Assembly: GCA_039621445.1 (NCBI GenBank)
Contig: CP154957.1
Location: forward strand, 3,590,504-3,654,503
DNA from: Euglena gracilis
Taxonomy: Eukaryota; Euglenida; Euglenophyceae; Euglenales
Length of the DNA stretch: 64,000 bases
Reading direction: 5' to 3'
Below, piece by piece: positions 53,646 through 64,000 of the stretch; the first letter of the stretch is position 1, and every line of letters starts with the position of its first letter. The position numbers and the translations under genes were made by a program. A model generated the notes under the pieces. The model did not search any database. It was not told the DNA's origin and saw only the letters and a list, made by a program, of their open reading frames with translations.

Positions 53646-54099
53646 CAGGGGGTCCATGAGGTTTTGACAGTGGAGTCCCGATTTGTGGCATCCAGAATTT
53701 TGGAAGGAGTGTTAGGTAAGTGTACTAAGGTAAGTGTGAGCGTTAGATAACAAAGTTCAAAGCTTGAGTTCCCAACACCAATATCACATTCATTTGGAGC
53801 CTTAGCTACCTGCAAAGAGGCTGCGTGGCCAACTTTTCTTTGCATAAAGTTTTTAAAATCTTTGGATGAAAATTTTAAAAGAAATCAAACAGATTTGTTT
53901 AGGCTGTTGGAAGGGTGGACAATCAATGAAACAGAACAATGAGTTCACCCACAACACAAACACACACATCCCACACACAAACACACACAGCAGGTGTGTC
54001 TTTCTGTCCTCGGATAAAGATGTGGCAAACAAAAATTTTGTAAGCACCCAATATTTTTTTGTTTACCATGATTTTTGACAGGGTCGGCCAGAAATGGCC

Positions 54100-55560
54100 A
54101 AAAGTGGCCACCCAGCGCCAAAGGCGCCGTAATTTTTTCGGGGGTCTTGGCCAAAAAAAAAAAGAACAAAGACATCGACCCCCTGGGGGGGGGTTGGAAG
54201 TGGGGGATTGGTTTTTTGAAAGTGGAAAATGACCCCTCCCCCGGGGGGGGGTCGGTAAACAATTATGGCTGGGACCCCCCCCGTTCATTTCGGGAACTTA
54301 ATTGTACAGGGGGAGGGTCCCAGGGGTCCCACTTTGACGACTGAACCAACCCCATTTTCCTTTAGGAAGTGACCGAAGTCGGCCCAAAACCGACCATTTT
54401 TTGGGCAACCTTTTTAGCCATTTCTGGCAATTTTTGGGCATTCCAGATGTCAACCACCTCCAAAATAAGCCAAAAACCAACTTTGAGCCCGTTTGGGAGC
54501 CCCATTTCGACCCAGGGCCGATTTTCATTGGTGTGGCTGGATTGGACACGGCCGGGGGGGGGGGGGGGGGGGCGGGGGGGCCCTGTTCGCGGGGTCACTG
54601 TTCACTTGGGGAGTTGAACTGCACACGGGGGTTCAGGGGTCCCAACTGGATGACCAAGTCCCCTATTTCTCAATTCTTCACTAAAAGCAGTCCTGGAAAG
54701 GATATTGGGAAGGTGCTGTGTTCCTACAAGGAAGCCAAGTGCGAGTAGGGTTGCGAATGGTGCAACGGTCAAGAGGTTGATATGATAGACGACATTCAAT
54801 GCAAGGTCTGCCTGGATGCTGAATACAACTGTGTACTCTCTTTCTTGTGCAGGATCACCAAGCCTTTTCGTTTGGAATTCGATTTGTGAAGCCTTCCAGG
54901 CTGGTGCGTGGCTTTCACACATTGGCAATTCATTCCATTTTGTTTGGACTTGTTATCTCGTTCGGTGCAGAATTATATTGGTCTTTTTTTTTCCGGTGGG
55001 AATTTCCAAAAATGTCCAAACGGCGCAGACTTTTTCATTATCAAAATCGTCAAGGGAAATGCCATTTGAAGCACAGAATTTTTATGTTCTCCTTGAGAAA
55101 AAGGGTGAGGCATTTCATCGTTGGATTGTTGTGTTAGCCGGCCAAGGGTGCCCTAAACCTCCCCAAAATAATCCCCCCCTTGCGAGTCCAAATTCGACCA
55201 AGGAGTCACAGCTAAACTGCAAAATGTTGGCCCCAGGGATAGATGGAGAGCCCTTCGGTATTGAGGTCGCTGGTGCGGTGGGGTCCCGACCCCCCCTCCT
55301 CGGCAGTTTCCAAAAATAGCGAAAATTTTTTTTTTCTTTTGGCGCGCAGGAAAGTGAGCAAAAAGCGCCCTTTCCCCTCATTTTTGAGCATATTGCCCAT
55401 TTTTTGATGTTTTGGAGTTTTCCACATAAAAAAATGTTCAACAATTTCAGAAAAGGGGTATTTTTGGATTCATTTTCAAAGAAAAATCAGGGATTTTTGA
55501 GCAACTTTGGCCTGATTTCTGGCCCTTTGCCAATCCATAAAGTGGAAAATTTTCCCTGCC
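54100..55560. other. Repeats; no confident gene
   Basis: Hairpins and poly-C/G tracts to 54600, then a short plus frame (54650-54748, SQFFTKSSPGKDIGKVL) that is protein-like but unsupported. 55200-55420 resembles the repeat at 4200-4400. Confidence 0.35.
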
Positions 55561-55975
55561 CCCTCAGTTTTGAGGAAGGAGGGGGGTTCGACCCCCCCCT
55601 CAAGGCTTCCCATCTATCCCTGGTTGGCCTCGAGTACCCAAAATATTGGTTCCCTGGTACCCAAAATCCTGCCCCAAACACTCAAATATTGGCCCCAACA
55701 GTCTGAATCAGATTTTATTTGGCTGCTTTATGCCAATTTGTTTGCATTGATTTGACCTCATTTGGTGCCAATTAGCTCGAGGTTGTCCTCAGTGGGACCT
55801 ACATTTTTCAACAATGTCGGAGTTGACCCTTGTGTGCCGCCTCTTCAGGGGTGCTTGGAAGGGGAAATCAATCAGCCGTTTTTTTTGAGGTTGCCTGGTT
55901 GGATTTGGATTTGGATCTTTTTTGGAATGTTCCAAGCGTTTACCTGGTGTGTTTATTGTCCAATGTTATTTAAAC

Positions 55976-56215
55976 CCCCCTTCCAAATAACACCCCCCCC
56001 CCAAATAACCCCCCCCCCAAATAACACACCCCCCTCGAGGGCCGATTTCGAGCGCCCAAATAACACCCCCCCTGTTTTCCTTTGGTTTTGCATGTAAAAA
56101 TAGCACCCCCCCCAAATAACACCCCCCCCCCTTGGGGCCCCAGTTCAGGTGCCCAAATAACACACCGGGGGGGTGTGTTATTTGGGGGGGGTTTACTTTT
56201 ATTTTCTAACCCCCC
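55976..56215. repeat. Poly-C-capped AAATAACA cluster
   Basis: At least seven CCCCCAAATAACACCCCC words, with an inverted one at the right end (GGGTGTGTTATTTGGGGGG) followed by TTTA. It probably represents nested mini-elements. Confidence 0.8.
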
Positions 56216-56222
56216 CCCCCCC

Positions 56223-56427
56223 AAATAACCTGGTGGGGTGCCAGGTTATTGGAACCAACTTTTGGCCGGCCCCCCCCGCCGCCAGGTTATTTGGGCCCTT
56301 TTTCGGTGTCGTAATGGAATTTTGCTTGAAAAAGGGGTTGTCAGGTTACTGGAGCCAACTTTTTTGCCCCTCCCCCCACCAAGTTATCTGGCCCCGCCAG
56401 GAGCAAGGACCCCGCCAGGTTATTTGA
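56223..56427 (-). repeat. Interspersed repeat family A, copy 3 (minus)
   Basis: Reverse orientation of copies at 766 and 9773. It contains an internal duplication of the CCAGGTTA(T/C)TGGA(A/G)CCAACTTTT box. Confidence 0.8.
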
Positions 56428-57461
56428 GGAGGTTATTGCTGCGGCCCCCAATTGCGGTGGGGTCTCCCACTGGACCCCCCCTTTGCTTAATTAGAGGGGG
56501 TTTCAATTGGGGGGTACAGGATTTTTTTTTAACTCGACCCCCCCTTGGTTTGGGAGGGGATGGGAATCCGTGTCCGGAGCGGCAATTTTTTTTGGTAAAT
56601 GGCCTTAGACGGCCCGTCTTTGGGGTGGGTGTCCCACCCCCCCAGGGTCTCAAAAAGAAGCTCGGGATGCTTTTCCAATTACAACACTGTGGGGGGGGTC
56701 TATTAATTTGGGCGGGTGTTGGCCAATCATACAAAAAATTGCAAAATAGATCATTATGGGGAAAGTGTTGGTTGTGTTTTTATTAAAAAAAAAGCCGAAA
56801 TCGTCCGAAAACTGCCCCTTTTGGACCATTTATTTCCATTTTTGGACCGTTGAAAAACCACCCCAGCCGCCGGCCCTTCTCAATCAGGCCATTTTCTCAA
56901 TTAGGGGGGTTCAATTAGGGGTGTTTTTCCCCCCCTCGAATTTTGTTGATTTTGCCGCTCAAGCAGGAGGGAAATTGATGATGTGGTGTTGCAATCAACC
57001 ACAAACAAATCTGTTGTTGACGTTAATTTATATGGAAAATGTACTGCTTGAGATGTTTTCATGCTTAGCAACATAAATGAGTGTCCAGGAGAGTAAATGA
57101 AGGCCATAAGAACACAATTTTACTTTATGTGGGGCCAACGTCTTACGTAAAGTGGTTCCAATGTTTATGGGATTTGGGGCCAATATTTTGGGTACGAGAG
57201 GCCTGGGTTTTGGGGACTTGGGGCCAAATTTCAAGGACGAGGTGCCAACATTTCCAAGAACGGCATAATACCCCCCCACCGTTTCAGAATTTCGCACGTG
57301 TTGTCGCCAAGTGCCTGCACAGGTATTTCCTGTCCTCCACATTTCCGCTTTTTTTTAGAGACATTTCCTTTTGGGGAAATGCTCAAGAGGTTTGCAAAAA
57401 TTTTGGGTGTGTGCCTGGTGTTTCGGTCTGTCTTTCACATACCCCTGTGCCTTTTATTCAG

Positions 57462-57704
57462 TGGGGGGAGTCGACACAGCTGTGTATTTTTGAGCTTGGA
57501 TGCCCACAAGCTTTTGTTGCAATGCGAGGTCTGTCACTGATGTACAGCGGCCTGAATTTCACAGCTGGTGCACACCGCCTCGTTGAGTTACTCCGGCGAC
57601 AGCGATATCGCCAATATAAGAAATCTGTGTACGGCATCCTGTGCATGAGCGTGGCCACTGGCATTTGGGTCGTATCTTTCCCCAACAAGGAGGACAAAAA
57701 ATGA
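57462..57704 (+). CDS. Terminal exon of a probable membrane protein
   Basis: A TTTTATTCAG acceptor is followed by 80 codons and TGA: WGESTQLCIFELGCPQAFVA, MRGLSLMYSGLNFTAGAHRL, an Arg-rich turn (LLRRQRYRQYKKS) and VYGILCMSVATGIWVVSF, a likely membrane helix, ending PNKEDKK. An upstream exon could be 57289-57321 (FARVVAKCLHR, donor CAG|GTATTT), but the phases do not clearly agree. Family not recognised. Confidence 0.55.
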   Translation, partial: WGESTQLCIFELGCPQAFVAMRGLSLMYSGLNFTAGAHRLVELLRRQRYRQYKKSVYGILCMSVATGIWVVSFPNKEDKK

Positions 57705-58305
57705 TGGGCTATGAAATTGCAGGAAAAAATATCATAGGAAAAACTTATGGGATTTTTTTTTGCATTTTGACAAATACATTATGGGAAAATTCAGCATTTT
57801 ACAGAAAATGTTTTCAGTTGCAATTAAATTTTTTTTGAAAAAAGTCAACTAAAAGTTCCCAAAAAAAAAGGCCAAATTGGATTTCCGGTGAGGTGTTGCA
57901 AAATTGGTGCCCCGCTGGCAAATTCATCCCCCGCCACACACCCCTCCCACACACCTCACCATCCTCCATCCCCACACCTCTGACTCTTGCATAGGCTAGT
58001 GGGAGAGACAATTTTTGCAATATATGCTTCTATATTTTTGCAACAATATATGCTTCTGGCTTTTTCCTGATTTTTCGTTTCAAAAAAATAAGACCAAAAA
58101 ATTGACAGCATTAATATTTGGGGGTTTATTATTTTTGGGGAGTTATCATTTGGGGGGTTAACATAACCCCGTCCTTTTGTGGCTGAAATTTGACTACCCT
58201 TGAGAAACTGGACTGGGCTGGGCTGGACAGAAATTACTGGAAGAAATTCTTATGTCTCCCGTAATTTTTGTCTGGACTCTGTGCTTATTCTCTCTCTTTT
58301 CTCAG

Positions 58306-58669
58306 TTATTTGTCTGCAGTTTCTGGGACACAATGAATGAAATTATCGTGTCCCCATATTATTTCACCAAGGACACATTTTTGGAGGTTTCTTTGTGGTT
58401 TGGCAGTCTTGCACAGCCATCACCTGATCAAAGTTCAGGAAGCTGATTTTCTGCAGGACACAGTTGTTCAGATGGTGGTGAATCCAAGAATATTTGGAGA
58501 AAAGGAGAGGCGTGGGTCGCTTTTGGCTGGGATGATTGCGGAAGTTGAAACAGTTGTGGATGGAGTGAAACTGAACGTTGAGTCAGTGAAAATAACCTTG
58601 ATCATTCCTATGCAACCACTTCTGCCCATTGTAAAGCAGCACCTTGATTGCCGCCTTCAAGAATTATAG
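58306..58669 (+). CDS. Two exons, possible chorein-type lipid-transfer protein
   Basis: Exon 58306-58386 (after TTTTCTCAG) reads LFVCSFWDTMNEIIVSPYYF then TKDTFLE. It joins in phase 0 across a 52-bp GT-AG intron to exon 58439-58669: EADFLQDTVVQMVVNPRIF, AGMIAEVETVVDGVKLNVES and VKITLIIPMQPL. The pattern of a predicted helix, VVDG-(x)n-V-x-SVKITL and then a hydrophobic strand resembles the N-terminal chorein-like region of bridge-type lipid transfer proteins such as the UHRF1BP1/BLTP3 group. This rests on recall of the motif, not a search. The last 25 codons up to the TAG at 58667 may be intron. The other exons are outside what I can join. Confidence 0.5.
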
Positions 58670-58989
58670 TGTCATTCCCAGCAGAGAGCAGAAGATGGTG
58701 CCAAATTGTTGTTCTGGTGGTGTCTGCAGTTCTAATGGTGTGAGGGCGTAGTGGTGGGGGGAGAGATGAGGAGGCGAGAGAGGTGAGGGGGGTAGTGGTG
58801 TTGAATTGCGACCCAGCAGCGCTCCATGTCCAAGACAGGAATACTGTCTGCACCTCCACATCACTGCTGAAGGGTACGCTGAGCGCAGGCTGTGGAGTCC
58901 AGGGGGCCTCACAACCATGATTTGAACTCCTCCCCAATTTAACGCCCATGCAAAAAAACCCCCTGGGGGAAATTTCAGGGAAAATGCAA

Positions 58990-59125
58990 TAAAAATGAGT
59001 AGTGACCACTACTCATTTTTACCACTCACTCACCATTACTACCTCCCCACTACTCACTCACCACTACTACACTTACTATTACTAGACTACCACTACTCAC
59101 TCACCACTACCTCTTAAAGCCTCGG
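58990..59125. repeat. CACTACTCACTCAC simple repeat
   Basis: Degenerate units of CCACTACTCACTCA with TACTA spacers. Confidence 0.85.
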
Positions 59126-59129
59126 ATAG

Positions 59130-60040
59130 AACAAATTTTTTTTCCGAAAAAACTGGGTGTACACTCGTAATTTTTCTTGCTAAATTTTCAAACTCAGGCT
59201 TTCAAATATGTCAAATTATTCAAAGCTATAAAGATGAGGAAATATTTCAATGCAAAAACACAGGATTGGGGTAAAGGAGAGGGGTGGCAAATGAGTTTTC
59301 GTCAAAACGTGGTAAACAAAATGTTTGTTCCGGGGAGTATATTTATTTCTGTTTCCCAAATGCTTCATTTGGAAGATTGTGATTTTGCAAGAATCAGATC
59401 ATCTGCCCAAAAACCAAATCGAGATTATGGACTTCAAAGGTACCAAGAAACAGCATCCATAAAAAAAACAGTGGTGATATGCATTTGAAAATAGTTTTTT
59501 TAGAAAAAAATCGTAATACTTCTTTTTCTGTTTCTTTTGGTCTCCAATGATTTTTTTTGTATTTTTTTTTGCTCAAATTCCACCAAGTTTCATTTGCATT
59601 CCTTTTTATTCTGCAAACCAAATTATTGCCAAAGCTGCCACCGAATGGGGAACTTTGCGCATTTTCCCCATTATTCCATGCTGCCTGAGGCACCTGTGAG
59701 CATTCCCAAAGGGGTGTTACTATTTGGTTCAGATATTTTTTTAAGTTTCGTGACCCGGGGGGGGGGAGGGGGTGGGTGGGTGTCCCAGCCGAGCCCCCTA
59801 CCCCTGGGGTCAGGCTGAGTGAGTGCCCCTCCAGAGGCGGGGTTTCCCCCTATTTTTGGCGCGAAGCTCGGATTTTTTTGACCCCAAAATTGACCCCCAA
59901 AAGTAGGTCCCCCGAGCCCCCCCCCCCCCAGGGGGTGGGTGGGTCGGACCTCCCCTCTCCCTGGGTCCCAGAGGGCCTCTGATGTGGTTGCCAGATGAAA
60001 GTCAGGAGGCACACATCATTTTTGGAAATGCCTGCACCTT
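59130..60040. other. No gene seen; one poly-C/G element
   Basis: AT-rich to 59700. 59750-59975 contains inverted GGGGGTGGGTGGGT / ACCCACCCACC-type ends around a GGCGCGAAGC stem like those in the small hAT-type elements, but I found no CAGGCTT ends. Confidence 0.4.
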
Positions 60041-60049
60041 CACAGCAAA

Positions 60050-60215
60050 CCTCGAGACAACAAATATCTGGTCGAATCAAATGGAATCAGCATCAACGTC
60101 AGAAAAGAGTGTTGGGATTCTTCCTCTAGCGTGATTCACTCCACAGGAGTGCAGCAGGGGGCTTCCTTAGGGGGAATTATCACCTTATTCTGTTTTGATT
60201 ATTATTTTCACACAA
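60050..60215 (+). pseudogene. LINE reverse transcriptase fragment (GVQQG motif)
   Basis: Plus frame: NKYLVESNGISINVRKECW, SSSSVIHSTGVQQGASLGG, then IITLFCFDYYF. The S-x-GVQQG-x-x-LG box is reverse transcriptase motif B, whose usual form is GVQQGDPLGP. The frame degenerates after about 60215 and no YxDD box follows. Confidence 0.7.
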
Positions 60216-60274
60216 GGAAGTATTCCAATTTGCTCTTTTGTAATGCGGTCCAGGTGGATAAAAGCTTTGCGTGC

Positions 60275-60330
60275 CTAAATAACTTTGCAGGGGGGAAGGC
60301 CGAAGAAGATCGGTCCAAATAACTTCCCCC
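60275..60330 (+). repeat. AATAACTTTGCAGGGG repeat, copy 1
   Basis: AATAACTTTGCAGGGG and GATCGGTCCAAATAACTT recur at 60905-60985, there with an inverted end (CAAAGTTATTTGGGG then GTTTA). The word resembles family A's AATAACCTGGCAGG. Confidence 0.7.
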
Positions 60331-60474
60331 CTTTACAAATAAAAATGCGAAAATTGAAGCATCTCTTTGGGAAATAAGGAGGTGCTAAGCACAAAAATCA
60401 TCTAAACTTCCGTAATGTCCTATTATTTGATGCATAAAATGATGTGATAAATATTAATGAACAGCATAACCCCC

Positions 60475-60850
60475 CCCCCCGACTCCCCCCATTTATACCG
60501 ACCACCCTTGGAAAAATCAGAAGAAGTTCATTTATACCGACCCCCTCTCTTGCATCCGGTGCACACAAAGGCAATGCACAAAAAGCACAAGGAGGTCGCG
60601 GTAAACACAAAAAAGCACCCAGGTTCCCCCCTAACGTCTAATTTTGCAAAATATGAAGAGATGGACTGTTGTTTCTTGGTAGTGGACGAGAAATTTGGGG
60701 GAGAGGATGAATGCATGTCGCCTTGTCTTCCCCCAGTTGAGCACCATGACCCATTTACACTGACTCCCCCATTTATACCGACCCCCGGGATTTCAAGAAA
60801 TGTGAAAGTGACGGACCAACCTGTCGGTACAAATGGGGAGGGTTTATGGC
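60475..60850. mobile_element. Poly-C-capped ATTTATACCGA element
   Basis: CCCCCCATTTATACCGACC at 60485, repeated at 60529 and 60768, and the inverted GTCGGTACAAATGGGGAGGG at 60822. About 375 bp. Confidence 0.7.
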
Positions 60851-60904
60851 AACAATCTTCTTTCAGTAAACGTGGTCAATCGGCCCATCAATGGTATGGA
60901 ACTT

Positions 60905-60985
60905 CCCAAATAACTTTGCAGTGGGTCGGGGCCAAAAGGATCGGTCCACTAACTTTGCAGGGGGCAAAGTTATTTGGGGGGTTTA
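60905..60985. mobile_element. AATAACTTTGCAGGGG mini-element, inverted ends
   Basis: Left CCCAAATAACTTTGCAG and right CTTTGCAGGGGGCAAAGTTA then TTTGGGG are near inverted copies around GGCCAAAAGGATCGGTCC. Confidence 0.7.
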
Positions 60986-61264
60986 CCAATATTGTGTTTT
61001 GTGTATGGTTGTGGATTATCCACCCCACCACCACCAGTGCAAAAAAGGGCCTTTCGCCTGCTTATCGCCAATCTCGTCCACAAGTGCAGCTTCCTGATGT
61101 CATCGGGGCATGGTGAAGTTCTGTCTGCCATTTGCGAAAGAGGAGGTTGGCCTCTTCGATCTTTTCCTGTGGATAGTTCTTGTGCGGAGTGCTCCTGTGT
61201 CCTAGCCCTCTCTGGCTGATGTCAGACTTCATGCAGGGATTCCCACAAATTTGTGCCACAAATT

Positions 61265-61395
61265 AGCATGAATAAGCATGAACTGAACCATCACAAACCT
61301 GGCACTTTCCCAAAATCACGAATAATCACAAATAATTGCGAATAACCACGAATGGCCACAATCAATTGTGAACAATCACAAATGAAAACGAATGT
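61265..61395. repeat. Degenerate 11-12 bp repeat AATCACGAATA
   Basis: About ten units with (A)ATCACAAAT variation. A second block of the same kind at 61985-62110 (ATCATGAACAATC / GATCACAAATG). Confidence 0.75.
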
Positions 61396-61984
61396 GGAAA
61401 CGTGGAACGTGGAAACGTGATTGGGACGGATGGTGAAATCTGACCTCCTGAAGTGTGTACAAAATAACAAGGCGGACCACGAGGTGCTTGGGACCACAGA
61501 GCACAGAGGAATGTCGGAGCAAGATTAAAAGACGTTTGGTAAACACATGTGGCTGAAACTGGACCCCACCCAACCCTACCCTACCCCCTGGGGGTCCAGC
61601 CGGCCAACACCTTTTTTCCAGCAGCTAGCTGCGCTGCGGACCCCCAAGGGGGTCGAGCAGTAATAATTTTTTTGCACCGGCGAAGCTGGGTGGACCAAAA
61701 ATTTTGGAAAATGGGGTGGAAAATGGACAAATTGCGCTTTTGGAAGGGTTTTTGGGTTTTCACCTCAAGAGTTTGAAGGATGCGGTAAGGATATTCATCT
61801 GGGTTGGACTTTATCAGCAAAAATTATTGTAATACAAAAAATCCACGAACTTCCAATGACAATCCACAAACTTCCGCAAAATGCCACAAAACATGACAAA
61901 ATTCCATTCCATTTTCAGACTGAATTGCCATTCTGTGCGAAAAATGAAAGAATGGACACCTTTTTGGTGGCGTGAATGACGGCA

Positions 61985-62110
61985 AAATGACCATGGATGA
62001 TCATGAGCAAGCACAAGAAATCATGAATGATCACAAACAGGCACATATGATCATGAACAATCTCAAATAATGACGGACGATCACAAATGATCACGAACAA
62101 TCATGATTTT
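61985..62110. repeat. Degenerate GATCACAAATGATC repeat
   Basis: About ten 11-13 bp units, related to 61265-61395. Confidence 0.75.
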
Positions 62111-62253
62111 GGAAGCAAGGGGTTTAGCTCGAACCTGTGGGATACCCCCCATTGTGATGACTTCCAAATTTTGAAGGTGCAAGCATGTGAACCTTGATTT
62201 CCCATCTGCACCCTTTCTCTCATCTTGTCCTCCCCTCCTCTCTGCTCCTCCAG

Positions 62254-62349
62254 AATGCCAGCCCTCCCAATGACGATGAGTCCTCCGACGATTCTATGCT
62301 CGACGTTGCGCCTTCTACTCAGCGCCAAGTGATGTCAACCATCAAGTGA
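62254..62349 (+). CDS. Terminal exon with acidic C-terminus, unknown
   Basis: Strong acceptor CTCTGCTCCTCCAG, then 31 codons NASPPNDDESSDDSMLDVAP then STQRQVMSTIK and TGA. The composition (Ser/Asp patch) is like disordered ends of nuclear proteins. The preceding exon was not located. Confidence 0.5.
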   Translation, partial: NASPPNDDESSDDSMLDVAPSTQRQVMSTIK

Positions 62350-62359
62350 TGTTAACATG

Positions 62360-63340
62360 AATAGATCAATGCAGATGGATGTCGATGGATACCAATGAAT
62401 CGCCACAACTGCTGGAGTGCTGGGGCAGGCGTGAGTTGGATGAGAACAGGGCACTCTCCCGTGTTTTGGCCATCTGTTGCCTTCGTTTGGAGGGTGTCAT
62501 CGGTTTCCATTCGTTGCTTCCGTTTTTTTTTTTTTTTTTAGCGATATCCAGTGGTGGACTTTGGTGGAGGCCAACTTTGAATTTGGTTGACTGGGCCCAA
62601 AATGATAGTTAATTTTTAGGGGTTGTTTTCCAAAGTGTTGTTTTTTTTTAAACCAAAGAACGCGAAAGCGTCGGTCTTTGATCACAAATTGCGTCGGTCT
62701 TTGACCACAATTTTTTTCGGGTGCACGGAGAGAAGGCGTTGATGAAGCAATATAAAAAAGGAAGCTGCATGCATGTCTTGCTTGTTGATGTTCATGTTCA
62801 GGATGAGAATGTTCAGAACAAAGCGTAGAATGAGGTTTGCGGGCTGCAGAAGAAGAAACCCCTGGCTCATTGGTAGGTGGCCACGGTAACCCAGGCTGTT
62901 GAAGTTAACATGAGGTAGAACTGCTTCGTCATTAGTGATGGAAGGTTGATTTGTGGAACCTCTTCGGCACCTCATACGGGCTGACCCACAATGTCCACTC
63001 AGACCCACCCTATAGGGTCAGGTTTGGTTGGTCAGCCGAAGGGGGGGGTTATAAAGTCAAGGAATTGTTGGTGAAAATCTAACCCCAAAATGATCCCAAA
63101 CCCCCCAAATTGGTAAATTTTGCAAAATTCGTCAAAAATGGCATGTTTTTTGATGATGTTTGTTGACATAAAAATTGACAAAGAAATCGTTTTGGGAGGT
63201 TTTGCAGCCGAAAACATCGTCCCTGGCGTTCTTCATTTTTCTTCCCGGGGGGGTTTATAAGTCAAGGTTTGGTTGGGTCGGCCTGGGGGGGGGGTATCAG
63301 TGAGGGGGTTTACAAGTGGGGGGAGTTTTAAGTGGGGGAG
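62360..63340. other. No confident gene
   Basis: Positions 62690-63010 are open on the minus strand (text including FNSLGYRGHLPMSQGFLLLQ) without domain or splice support. 63040-63320 holds TTATAAGTCAAGG words next to poly-G (63045, 63255), another poly-C-capped family. Confidence 0.35.
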
Positions 63341-63830
63341 GGTTGCTGAGCTCTTAAACCAGGTTTTGTGTAGTGCTGAGCTCTTTACCTGTCTGATGGT
63401 GCCATGCTGCAGCAGATGTTTGAGGCATGTGGCTGCGAGGGCGGACCTTCCGCCCGACCTGGCGGCCCAGCCCGGCCCGGCCTGGCCGGCGGCCCGGCCC
63501 GGACCGTCCGGCGGCCCGGCTCGGCCCCACCGGCTGGCGGCCCGGCAGCCTGGCAGCCCGGCCCAGCCCGGCGGCCCGGCGGCCCGACCCGGCCTGGCCT
63601 GCCGGCCAGGCACAGTCTGGGAGGCCCAAAAAGATGGTTTTGGGCAAAAAATTTTCGATTTTTTTTCCAGCATTTTTGACTGAGAATTTTTTTCGACTTT
63701 TTTGACCCGGAAATGACCCAAAATGCATGAAGAACGGGAGGCTGGGGGTTTAAAACGCTCATTGCCGTCTCGAAACAGTTTTTCCGGGTCCGGGAGGCCA
63801 AAAACATGGTTTTGGGCAATTTTTTTTGAT
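63340..63830 (+). repeat. Dispersed repeat family C, copy 3 with GC-rich insert
   Basis: GCTGAGCTCTTAAACCAGG and a second GCTGAGCTCTTTACC start the copy. GACTTTTTTGACCCGGAAAT and TCCGGGTCCGGGAGGCCAAA close it. At 63440-63612 a tandem of CGGCCCGG(C/A) units of about 8-12 bp has expanded inside; its long frames are artefacts. Confidence 0.8.
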
Positions 63831-63849
63831 AGGAAAACTGCGGTTGTGT

Positions 63850-64000
63850 CTGTAACCATTTGCTTCACCATGAATGGCTTCAGCGAATGGAGGGCGCCTC
63901 CTAACTCTTCCACTCCCTGCCCACGGATCGCTCGCCACTCCATCATGGCTGCCAGCAATTATTCCTTCCCTGTCAGCAGCCAACCTGGACCCCTGATGCC
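63850..64000. other. Possible gene edge at window end
   Basis: The plus strand has MAASNYSFPVSSQPGP from 63944 to the end; the minus strand has an equally natural frame (MLAAMMEWRAIRGQGVEELG). One of them may be real but the window ends. Confidence 0.25.

Noticed and set aside
63354-63728. Pro/Arg/Gly-rich frames in several registers
   Set aside because: Caused by a CGGCCCGG tandem expansion inside repeat family C; all six frames are open.

Overview
This is nuclear DNA of a eukaryote, probably a unicellular alga or other protist. It carries a eukaryote-only ribosomal protein gene (eS17), short GT-AG introns (about 43-355 bp) whose reading phases I could check by hand, and a dense load of DNA transposons, LINE fragments and foldback repeats. 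Gene density is low. Runs of 7 or more C or G are extremely common and mark the ends of many small repeats. I cannot name the species.

Layout. 0-13 kb: interspersed repeats, a WWE-domain gene in three exons (5.17-7.83 kb), a perfect 295-bp tandem duplication (8.35-8.94 kb), and rps17 on the minus strand (10.61-11.17 kb). 13.4-24.1 kb: the most coherent block. A spliced tyrosine recombinase gene starts 38 bp inside a tandem array, and a gene with a PHD-like finger stops 7 bp before a second copy of the same array in the same orientation. Between them lie a ParB/sulfiredoxin-like gene, a gene with a WLDNY motif, other coding exons on both strands, and three copies of an 18-bp perfect palindrome, each lying between genes. 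I read this as a Crypton- or Starship-like element of about 9.8 kb inserted in the array of a host foldback repeat. 24-36 kb: repeats, a dead hAT transposase (26.5-28.4 kb), and long-terminal-inverted-repeat and poly-C-capped elements. 36-42 kb: foldback satellite, a multi-exon hAT transposase on the minus strand with a small hAT-type element in its last visible intron, and a LINE fragment. 42-56 kb: tandem and segmental duplications, two more small hAT-type elements with 8-bp target duplications, and poly-C-capped repeats. 57-64 kb: several probable exons (a membrane-protein end, a possible chorein-type lipid-transfer exon pair, an acidic C-terminus), a LINE reverse-transcriptase fragment and more repeats.

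Interaction. The host genes here (WWE, rps17, the 57-58 kb exons) look unrelated to each other. The genes in the 14-24 kb block appear to travel together: recombinase at the left edge reading inward, DNA-binding-type proteins as cargo, and shared palindromic sites between the genes.
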